From contig NZ_BSEV01000035.1 in assembly GCF_027922005.1 (NCBI RefSeq), positions 1-64,000 of the forward strand: 64,000 nucleotides of DNA, given 5' to 3'. Both the position numbers and the translations under genes were made by a program. The first letter of the stretch is position 1. The number at the start of each line of letters is the position of its first letter. Below the pieces are notes generated by a model, which did no database searches, was not told the origin of the DNA, and saw only the letters and a program-made list of their open reading frames with translations. Source of the DNA: Streptosporangium carneum. Its GTDB lineage: Bacteria > Actinomycetota > Actinomycetes > Streptosporangiales > Streptosporangiaceae. Positions 57,844-64,000 of this stretch are shown piece after piece.

Positions 57844-58383
57844 TTACTCGATCCCGAGGGCCTTCGGCGGAGCGTCGTCGATCTCAAAGAAACCGGGATA
57901 CTCCGTGTGCCCGGCCAGCCGGAGCGTCCTGGCCAGCCAACGGCGCTGGGCGGTACGGGTCACGCCGACCGCGTTGTTGTAGAAACGGCGCGAGTAGAGC
58001 ACCTTGGCGACCGCCGCGCCGAGTTCGTCCAGCAGGGCGGCCCCCGACGGCGTCTCGGCGAGGCGGTCGCGGAAACGCTCCTGGTCGACGACGGCCCGCA
58101 GGGCGCGTGACAGGTCGCTCTCCGCGTGCTCGCGCTCCTCCGGGCCCGCGGTGCGTGCCTCGTGCGCCGCCGTGGCCAGCACCAGGCTCGTCGCCGGGTC
58201 CAGCAGACGGGAGGCGGCCAGTTCCAGGGCGACGGCGGTCCGCCGCACCAGCGCGGCGTCCAGGGACTCGCGGGCCAGCTCGAGGCGGATGTGCAGCCGG
58301 TCGAGGCGGCCCGCCCGCCAGGAGACGTAGACGGCGGTGAGCAGCACGATCGCGCCCACCACCAGGATCAGCGTGGTGGTCAC
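57844..58383 (-). CDS. LemA-like membrane protein
   Basis: A 179-residue protein with one N-terminal helix (TLILVVGAIVLLTAVYVSW). A four-helix region follows that looks LemA-like: RLDRLHIRLELARESLDAALVRRTAV near the start and LYSRRFYNNAVG then PGFFEIDDAPP at the end, similar to the RxFYNxxV and F-E/D ending of LemA. The similarity is by eye. It shares 4 nt with the end of pimA. The mycobacterial locus has a Nudix-type gene here, as I recall. Confidence 0.65.
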   Translation of the reverse strand: MTTTLILVVGAIVLLTAVYVSWRAGRLDRLHIRLELARESLDAALVRRTAVALELAASRLLDPATSLVLATAAHEARTAGPEEREHAESDLSRALRAVVDQERFRDRLAETPSGAALLDELGAAVAKVLYSRRFYNNAVGVTRTAQRRWLARTLRLAGHTEYPGFFEIDDAPPKALGIE

Positions 58384-59507
58384 TGGGTGTCGTCCTCCTC
58401 GACTCCCGCGGTGCTGGCGACGGTCTCGTAGACGCGCAGGACGTCACGGGCGACCGTGGACCAGTCGTACTTCCACACGGCCTGACGCGCCTCGTCCGAC
58501 AGCTTGGCCCGGCGCTGGGGGTCGTCGAGCAGGGCGGCGGCCTCGCGGGCGAGCGACCCCGCGTCGCCCGTCGTGAACAGCGCCCCCGCCTGGCCGTCGT
58601 CGAGCACCTTGCGGAAGGCCGGGATGTCGCTGGCCAGGATCGCGGCGCCCGCCGACATCGCCTCGGTGAGCACGATGCCGAAGCTCTCCCCGCCCAGGTT
58701 GGGCGCGCAGAACACGTCGACCGAGTGGTAGGCGCGGACCTTGTCCTCCTCGCTGACCATGCCGAGCAGGCCGACCCTGTCGCGGAAACGGGCCGGGACC
58801 CTCTCCAGCGCCTCCTGCGCGTCTCCGGGGCCCGCGATGAGCAGACGCAGCCCGGGACGCTCGGGGGCCAGCAGGGCGAAGGCCTCGAGCAGCACGGGCA
58901 GGCCCTTGCGCGGCTCGTCCATCCTGCCGAGGAAGCCGATCACCTCGCCCTCGTCCCAGCCGGGCAGCGGTTCGGCGTCGGCGTAGCGTCCGACCGCGAC
59001 CCCGTTGGGGATGAGCACGGCGTCGCCGCCGATGAACTCGACCAGGGTCTTCCTCGCCGCGTCGGAGACCGCGATCCTGCCGCTGACCTTCTCCAGGGCG
59101 CTCATGAGCACGGGCGTGGTCACCGACAGGCTCCGGTAACGCTCGTGGGAGGTGTGGAAGGTGGCCACGATCGGCCCCTTGGCCACCCAGCACGCCAGCA
59201 GGCCCACCGAGGGAACGGCGGGCTCGTGCACGTGCAGCACGTCGAAACGGCCCTCGCGCACCCAGCGGCGCACCCGGTTGGCCGACAGGAAGCCGAACGA
59301 CAGCCTGGCGACCGAGCCGTTGAAGGGGACGGGGACCGCCCTGCCGACCGAGGTCACGTAGGCGGGCAGCGGGGCGTTCTCCGACGCGGGGGCGATGACC
59401 GAGACCTGGTGGCCCTCCTCGATGAGAGCCTCGGCGAGGTCACGGATGTGCGCCTGGACGCCGCCCGGCACGTCCCAGGTGTACGGGCAGACGATGCCGA
59501 TCCTCAC
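58380..59507 (-). CDS. pimA: phosphatidyl-myo-inositol mannosyltransferase
   Basis: A 375-residue GT4-family, GT-B-fold enzyme that transfers the first mannose from GDP-mannose to phosphatidylinositol on the cytoplasmic side. The acceptor-side start is IGIVCPYTWDVPGGVQAHI, with the DVLHVHEP loop. The donor-side motif is LGGESFGIVLTEAMSAG with the E-x7-E Glu pair. The GTG at 59507 starts directly at the first Rossmann strand. It pairs with patA and pgsA in the conserved PIM locus. Confidence 0.94.
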   Translation of the reverse strand: MRIGIVCPYTWDVPGGVQAHIRDLAEALIEEGHQVSVIAPASENAPLPAYVTSVGRAVPVPFNGSVARLSFGFLSANRVRRWVREGRFDVLHVHEPAVPSVGLLACWVAKGPIVATFHTSHERYRSLSVTTPVLMSALEKVSGRIAVSDAARKTLVEFIGGDAVLIPNGVAVGRYADAEPLPGWDEGEVIGFLGRMDEPRKGLPVLLEAFALLAPERPGLRLLIAGPGDAQEALERVPARFRDRVGLLGMVSEEDKVRAYHSVDVFCAPNLGGESFGIVLTEAMSAGAAILASDIPAFRKVLDDGQAGALFTTGDAGSLAREAAALLDDPQRRAKLSDEARQAVWKYDWSTVARDVLRVYETVASTAGVEEDDTQ

Positions 59508-59639
59508 TGCTGTCTCACCACTCCTCGCACGCCCTGGCCGGGGGCCCGCCCCGGCGCTCCCCACATACCCCGCGTGGGGCCCGCACGCCTGTTCGTCCCC
59601 GCCGGTCCTGCCGCTCGCCGCACCGGGCCCGGCCCGCCC

Positions 59640-60554
59640 TCATCGGCGCGGCTCCAGGTCGTCGAGCCAGAGCCTCTGGAGCATGTGCCAGTCTTCCGGG
59701 TGCTCGGCGATGCCCTTCTCGAAGACGGTGGCCAGGTCCTGCGTGACGGCCGCCGCGCGCTCCTTGCGGGTGCCCTCGGAGGGCACCGCGATCTCCTCGT
59801 GGAACTGCAGGCCCCAGTCGCTCCCCTGGAAGTAGAGGATCGCCGGGATCAGCGCCGCCCCGGTGTGCACGGCCAGCAGCGCGGGTCCCGCGGGCATGCG
59901 CGTGGCGGAGCCGAAGAACTGGACCTCGACGCCCTTGGCGGTCAGGTCCCGCTCGGCGGGCAGTGCGACCGTGCCGCCCGCCCTCAGCCGCTGCGCCAGG
60001 GTGCCGAAGGTGTGGCCGTCCCCGCCGGTGAGCGGCAGCACCTCCATCCCGAGGCCCTCGCGGAAGGCGGTGTAGCGGTGGAAGAGCGACTCGGGCCGCA
60101 GGCGCTCGGCCACGGTGGTGAACGGGTGCCCCGTCGCGGCGAACCAGGCGCCCGCCTGGTCCCAGTTGCCCATGTGGGGCAGGGCGAGGACCACGCCGCG
60201 CCCCCTGGCCAGGTTGTCGTAGATCTGCTGGTCGCCGGTGACGTGCATGCGGGAGACGATCTCGTCGGCCGGCATGGAGGGAAGCCTGAAGATCTCGTGG
60301 AAGTAGCGGAAGTACGAGCGCATGCCGGCCCGGCTCAGCTCCCGGATCGCCGGGTCGTCCGGCGAGGCGCCCTTGACCCGGGCGAGGTTGGTCTCGAGGC
60401 GGCGCACCGACCCACCTCGCCGCCGCCAGAGGCGGTCGGCCACCGCCTGGAACGCCCCGGCCGTGAGACGCTCGGGGAGACGGGGGACGATCGCCCAGCC
60501 CGCGCCGAATCCCGCGCCGACGAGACGGTCCTGGAAGGACGGCTTGTCTGTCAT
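59640..60554 (-). CDS. patA: PIM acyltransferase PatA
   Basis: A 304-residue LpxL/HtrB-type acyltransferase that acylates the mannose of phosphatidylinositol mannosides at the inner membrane face. The HX4D motif is H127-MGNW-D132, and E201 (in PAERDL) matches the second catalytic residue I recall for mycobacterial PatA. The N-terminal amphipathic helix provides membrane binding. It lies 12 nt downstream of pgsA. Confidence 0.93.
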   Translation of the reverse strand: MTDKPSFQDRLVGAGFGAGWAIVPRLPERLTAGAFQAVADRLWRRRGGSVRRLETNLARVKGASPDDPAIRELSRAGMRSYFRYFHEIFRLPSMPADEIVSRMHVTGDQQIYDNLARGRGVVLALPHMGNWDQAGAWFAATGHPFTTVAERLRPESLFHRYTAFREGLGMEVLPLTGGDGHTFGTLAQRLRAGGTVALPAERDLTAKGVEVQFFGSATRMPAGPALLAVHTGAALIPAILYFQGSDWGLQFHEEIAVPSEGTRKERAAAVTQDLATVFEKGIAEHPEDWHMLQRLWLDDLEPRR

Positions 60555-60566
60555 CGTTCTTTCCGA

Positions 60567-61184
60567 TCAGCGGAGGGTGCGGGGCGCGGCGGAGACGGCC
60601 TGGCGGCGGACATGGAGGAGACGCTGCCCGACCGTCACCGCGCTGGCCACGGCGAGCAGCCAGAGCCCGAAGGCGAGCACGTACGGCACGCCGAGACCGC
60701 CGAGACCGGCCGAGACCAGGCCGACGACCAGGCGCTCCGGGCGTTCGGCGAGACCGACGTCGCACCTGAGGCCCAGCCCCTCCGCCCTGGCCTTCACGTA
60801 GGACACGAGCGCCCCCGCGACGAGGCAGAACAGCGCGACCCCCGCCAGCACCCGCTGTCCGCTCACCATGAACCAGATCACCAGCCCCGAGAAGATCCCG
60901 GCGTCGCCCACCCTGTCGAGGGTGGAGTCGAGGAAGGCCCCCCAGAGGCTCCCGGGACCCGCCATCCTGGCCATGACACCGTCAAGAAGGTCGGCCAACA
61001 CGAAAATAGTGATCACGACGGTGCCGGGGAACAACTGTCCACGGGGATAGAAGAAGAGAGCTGCGGCCACGGTGCCGAGCGTGCCGACCGCGGTGACCAC
61101 GTTGGGGCTGATCCCCCGGCGGGCGAGCGCCCTGCCGAGGGGGGTCAGGATTCGGGTTACGGCGGGGCGCAGAAGTTTCAGCAT
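60567..61184 (-). CDS. pgsA: phosphatidylinositol phosphate synthase
   Basis: A 205-residue CDP-alcohol phosphotransferase with six membrane helices. The metal motif is complete: D65-LL-D68-G-VM-A72-R, G82, D86 and D90. Actinobacterial members use inositol 1-phosphate with CDP-diacylglycerol. Its position before patA and pimA supports this rather than phosphatidylglycerol-phosphate synthesis. GGAG precedes the ATG at 61184. Confidence 0.93.
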   Translation of the reverse strand: MLKLLRPAVTRILTPLGRALARRGISPNVVTAVGTLGTVAAALFFYPRGQLFPGTVVITIFVLADLLDGVMARMAGPGSLWGAFLDSTLDRVGDAGIFSGLVIWFMVSGQRVLAGVALFCLVAGALVSYVKARAEGLGLRCDVGLAERPERLVVGLVSAGLGGLGVPYVLAFGLWLLAVASAVTVGQRLLHVRRQAVSAAPRTLR

Positions 61185-61383
61185 CGCGCTCCGATCGTAG
61201 GCCACATGACCTGCGAGCGCGCATCCAACGCTCCGCCGACGGATTGGCGCAGCCCTCTTGTGATATTCGCCACATGGGTATTTGGTGAACACACCGCGTC
61301 CTTGCGGTGTACGGACGCGGCGGCGGACCCCGGGGTGTGGCCGCAGTCGGCCGCGCTCCTTCGGCAACGACGCAGGAGGCGAC

Positions 61384-63516
61384 GTGGCAGAGAAGGCAAC
61401 CGGCGGGACAACGGGAGCCGCGGGTAGGGCGCCCGCGGCCGACCTGCCGGACATGATTCGCAATGTCGTACTGGTCGGCCATTCCGGCTCAGGGAAGACG
61501 ACCCTCGTGGAGACGCTCCTGACCGCGACACGGACCATACAGCGGGCGGGCCGGGTCGAGGACGGCAGCACGGTCAGCGACTTCGACGAGGTGGAGGTGC
61601 GCCAGCAGCGTTCGGTGAACCTGACCGTGGCGCCGCTGGTCCACGGCGACATCAAGATCAATCTGCTGGACACGCCGGGCTACGCCGACTTCGTCGGCGA
61701 CCTGCGCGCCGGGCTGCGGGCGGCGGACGCCGCGCTCTTCGTCGTCTCGGCGACCGAGGGCGTGGACGGCCTGACCCAGATGCTGTGGGAGGAGTGCGCG
61801 GCCGTGGGGATGCCCCGCGCCGTGGTGATCACGAAGCTCGACCACCAGCGGGCCGACTTCGAGGAGGTCCTCGCCACCTGCCAGGACGTCTTCGGCGACG
61901 GAGTGGCGCCGCTGTACCTCCCGGTGGTGACCAACGGCAGGCTGAACGGCCTCATCGGGCTGCTGACGCAGAAGTTCTACAACTACGCGACCGGCGCCCG
62001 CAGCGAGAACGCGCCCGGCCCCTCCTACCAGGAGCAGATCGAGGCCTACCGCGGCCCGCTGATCGAGGGGATCATCCAGGAGAGCGAGGACGAGTCCCTG
62101 ATGGACCGCTACCTCTCGGGTGAGGAGATCGGCACCGACACCCTCATCGGCGACCTGGAGAAGGCGGTCGCGCGCGGCGGGTTCTACCCGGTGCTCGCCA
62201 CCGGAGCGGGCGTGGGGGCCCTCGAGATCCTCGAACTCATCGCCCAGGGGTTCCCCTCACCGCTCGAGCACCCGCTGCCGGAGATCACCACGATCGACGG
62301 CAAGCCCGTCCCCGACATCGCCTGCGACCCGGACGGGCCGCTCGTGGCCGAGGTCGTCAAGACCACCAGCGACCCGTACGTCGGCCGCATCAGCCTGGTC
62401 AGGGTGTTCTCCGGGACGCTGCGCCCCGACATGACCGTGCACGTCTCCGGTCACGGTCTGGCCGACCGCGGTCACGAGGACCACGACGTGGACGAGCGCA
62501 TCGGCGCGCTCTCCTCCCCCCTGGGCAAACTCCAGCGCACGACCGCCAAGTGCGTCGCCGGCGACATCGTCGCGGTGGCGAAGCTGGCCCGCGCGGAGAC
62601 CGGCGACACCCTCTCCGACAAGGAGCGGCCGCTGCTGATGACCGCCTGGACGATGCCGGACCCGCTGCTGCCCGTGGCGATCCAGGCCAGGTCGAAGGCC
62701 GACGACGACAAGCTCGGCCAGGCGCTGCAGCGGCTGGTCGCCGAGGACCCGACGCTGCGGCTGGAGAACAACTCCGAGACCCGGCAGCTCGTGCTGTGGT
62801 GCATGGGCGAGGCCCACGCCGACGTCCTGCTGGACCGCCTGAGCAGGCGGCACGGCGTCGAGGTCGAGAAGGTCGAGCTGCGGGTGCCGCTCAGGGAGAC
62901 CTTCGGCGGCAGCTGCCAGGCCCTGGGCCGCAACGTCAAGCAGACCGGCGGCCACGGCCAGTTCGCCATCTGCCACCTCGAGGTCGAGCCCCTGCCCTCG
63001 GGCGGGGGTTTCGAGTTCGTGGACAAGATCGTCGGTGGTGTGGTGCCGCGCCAGTTCATCCCCTCGGTCGAGAAGGGCGTGCGCACCCAGATGCAGCGCG
63101 GCGTGGTGGCCGGCTATCCCATGGTCGACGTGCGGGTGACGCTGTACGACGGCAAGGCCCACTCCGTCGACTCCTCGGACATGGCCTTCCAGATCGCCGG
63201 GGCGCTCGCGCTGAAGGAGGCGGCCTCCAAGGTCCCGACGCTGCTGCTGGAACCGGTCGACGAGGTGTCCGTGCTGGTGCCCGACGACCATGTCGGCTCG
63301 GTGATGTCCGACCTGTCCTCCCGCCGAGGTCGCGTTCTCGGCACCGAGCCGGTCGGCGTGGGGCGCACCCTGGTCAGGGCCGAGGTGCCCCAGCTGGAGA
63401 TCACCCGCTACGCCATCGACCTGCGGTCCATGTCGCACGGCACGGGGACGTTCCACCGCGTCTTCCTGCGTTACGAGCCGCTGCCCTCCCATCTGGCGGA
63501 CAAGGTCGCCGGCTGA
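61384..63516 (+). CDS. EF-G-like GTPase (EF-G2 type)
   Basis: A 710-residue five-domain protein like elongation factor G. The P-loop is GHSGSGKTT (residues 32-40) instead of AHIDAGKTT. G3 is DTPGYADF, with Tyr100 where canonical EF-G has the catalytic His. G4 is TKLD. Domains II-V follow, with HADVLLDRL and the FGGSCQALG and GVVPRQFIPSVEKG blocks. In M. smegmatis the related EF-G2 is reported to bind GTP without ribosome-driven hydrolysis; that is recalled knowledge. GGAGG lies four bases before the GTG. The function is unclear, and it is not TetM-like. Confidence 0.92.
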   Translation: MAEKATGGTTGAAGRAPAADLPDMIRNVVLVGHSGSGKTTLVETLLTATRTIQRAGRVEDGSTVSDFDEVEVRQQRSVNLTVAPLVHGDIKINLLDTPGYADFVGDLRAGLRAADAALFVVSATEGVDGLTQMLWEECAAVGMPRAVVITKLDHQRADFEEVLATCQDVFGDGVAPLYLPVVTNGRLNGLIGLLTQKFYNYATGARSENAPGPSYQEQIEAYRGPLIEGIIQESEDESLMDRYLSGEEIGTDTLIGDLEKAVARGGFYPVLATGAGVGALEILELIAQGFPSPLEHPLPEITTIDGKPVPDIACDPDGPLVAEVVKTTSDPYVGRISLVRVFSGTLRPDMTVHVSGHGLADRGHEDHDVDERIGALSSPLGKLQRTTAKCVAGDIVAVAKLARAETGDTLSDKERPLLMTAWTMPDPLLPVAIQARSKADDDKLGQALQRLVAEDPTLRLENNSETRQLVLWCMGEAHADVLLDRLSRRHGVEVEKVELRVPLRETFGGSCQALGRNVKQTGGHGQFAICHLEVEPLPSGGGFEFVDKIVGGVVPRQFIPSVEKGVRTQMQRGVVAGYPMVDVRVTLYDGKAHSVDSSDMAFQIAGALALKEAASKVPTLLLEPVDEVSVLVPDDHVGSVMSDLSSRRGRVLGTEPVGVGRTLVRAEVPQLEITRYAIDLRSMSHGTGTFHRVFLRYEPLPSHLADKVAG

Positions 63517-63525
63517 TCTCCGGCA

Positions 63526-63559
63526 GGGAGGCGTGAGACTCTTCCAGCTCACGCCTCCC
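63526..63559 (+). terminator. terminator of the EF-G2 gene
   Basis: Perfect 12-bp arms (63526-63537 and 63548-63559) with a 10-nt loop, 9 nt after the EF-G2 stop. Confidence 0.88.
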
Positions 63560-63648
63560 AAAGAATTAACCACATAACAGTAACATCACAGAACGATTTC
63601 TTTTTTTCCGGCTAAAGCATCGCAGCCCCAATGCCAGACTGATTAACC

Positions 63649-64000
63649 ATGCGAACCGGACGCCCTTTGCTCGCCGCCGCCGCCCTGGCCGTCGTCACCA
63701 CCGGCGCCGCCTACACCTTCGGCCCGGACGCGCCTCCCGCCAAACCCGCCAAGGACGCGAAAGTCGTCAAGCCCGCCAAGTCGGCCAAGCCCGCCAGGCC
63801 CGCCAAGTCGGCCAAGCCCGCGGCCGCCGAGCAGGCGCCGGGCACGGCCGCCGACTCCGTGACGGCGGCGTGCCCGACCGACGCGAAGTATCCCAAGCGC
63901 GAAATGCGCGGGATCTGGATCGCGACGGTCCAGAACATCGACTGGCCCTCGCGGAGCGGCCTGTCGGTCGCGAAACAGCAGGCGGAGTACATCAGACTTC
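63649..64000 (+). CDS. GHL10-family glycoside-hydrolase-like protein, partial (3' end outside window)
   Basis: An exported protein whose first 117 codons are visible; no stop is reached. A signal peptide (RPLLAAAALAVVTTGAA) is followed by a Lys/Pro/Ala-rich spacer (PPAKPAKDAKVV and two 9-residue repeats, about residues 29-60). The catalytic-like domain then opens with EMRGIWIATVQNIDWPS, the typical start of the GHL10 (DUF187) family. No ribosome site precedes the ATG. The Lys-rich spacer could bind the anionic cell wall. Confidence 0.85.
   Translation, partial: MRTGRPLLAAAALAVVTTGAAYTFGPDAPPAKPAKDAKVVKPAKSAKPARPAKSAKPAAAEQAPGTAADSVTAACPTDAKYPKREMRGIWIATVQNIDWPSRSGLSVAKQQAEYIRL
63771..63820 (+). 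repeat. 27-bp tandem repeat in the spacer of the GHL10 gene
   Basis: Two in-frame units of 27 bp, the first beginning at 63771 and the second at 63798, encode PAKSAKPAR and PAKSAKPAA. The near-identical DNA suggests slippage or recent duplication, and spacer length may vary between strains. Confidence 0.75.

Noticed and set aside
61384-63516. Tetracycline-resistance ribosome-protection protein
   Set aside because: The protein has EF-G2-type substitutions in the G domain and is not TetM-like in its sequence blocks; the neighbourhood is chromosomal housekeeping.

Overview
This window is a very GC-rich actinobacterial chromosome segment. Almost every gene uses G/C-ending codons, several starts are GTG, TTG or ATC, several genes look leaderless, and the phosphatidylinositol-mannoside genes (pgsA, patA, pimA) are present. 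From memory, the order alaS-ruvX-mltG-aroE, aspS/hisS-MBL-ppiB-relA-apt-secFD-yajC-ruvBAC, yebC-pdxT, pdxS, pimA-patA-pgsA resembles the Mycobacterium tuberculosis Rv2552c-Rv2613c region. The arg, pheST and infC blocks resemble Streptomyces and other filamentous actinomycetes. A filamentous actinomycete such as a member of the Streptosporangiales is a reasonable inference, but there is no 16S in the window to prove it. Nearly all genes lie on the minus strand.

Layout. (1) 1-1710: the left edge holds rRNA-type promoter elements pointing out of the window, then tyrS. (2) 1892-11202: arginine biosynthesis, read argC-argJ-argB-argD-argF-argR-argG-argH and on into a 3-methyladenine DNA glycosylase gene, with short stop/start overlaps and an ARG-box-like palindrome at the argC promoter. 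(3) 11441-20150: a plus-strand MFS transporter, a small RraB-like protein, pheST, a PAS histidine kinase, an rRNA methyltransferase, and infC-rpmI-rplT, with infC starting on ATC. (4) 20543-24735: a PadR/membrane-protein pair, then aroE, mltG, a tiny MltG-C-terminus-like gene, and ruvX. (5) 24791-30112: alaS preceded by a DUF948 pair, an MgsA/RarA ATPase and a DUF2231 protein. (6) 30323-38829: two paralogous membrane-anchored cyclophilins bracket a lone cytochrome P450, aspS-hisS and a metallo-beta-lactamase-fold hydrolase; a DUF349 coiled-coil gene follows. (7) 38881-47902: the RelA/SpoT enzyme, apt, secF-secD-yajC, and ruvB-ruvA-ruvC under a LexA (SOS) box. (8) 47958-56588: an Eis-like acetyltransferase, a CPA1 antiporter, yebC-pdxT, a MarR-MFS operon with a perfect operator over the regulator's start, a PhoD phosphatase, and pdxS. 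(9) 56748-64000: a DUF3048 lipoprotein, a LemA-like protein, pimA, patA, pgsA, an EF-G-like GTPase (EF-G2 type) and the start of a secreted GHL10 glycoside-hydrolase-like protein.

Most of the window is conserved housekeeping: translation (five tRNA-synthetase loci), amino-acid and B6 biosynthesis, secretion, recombination and envelope lipid synthesis. I did not find a convincing novel defence, mobile or biosynthetic system, a CRISPR array, an insertion sequence or a tRNA. The best second-look items are the free-standing MltG C-terminal mini-protein coupled to ruvX (23990-24241), the MarR operator architecture, the SOS box upstream of ruvC, the duplicated Cys-conserved cyclophilins, the EF-G2 G-domain substitutions and the inverted-repeat-rich leader before the 11441 transporter.
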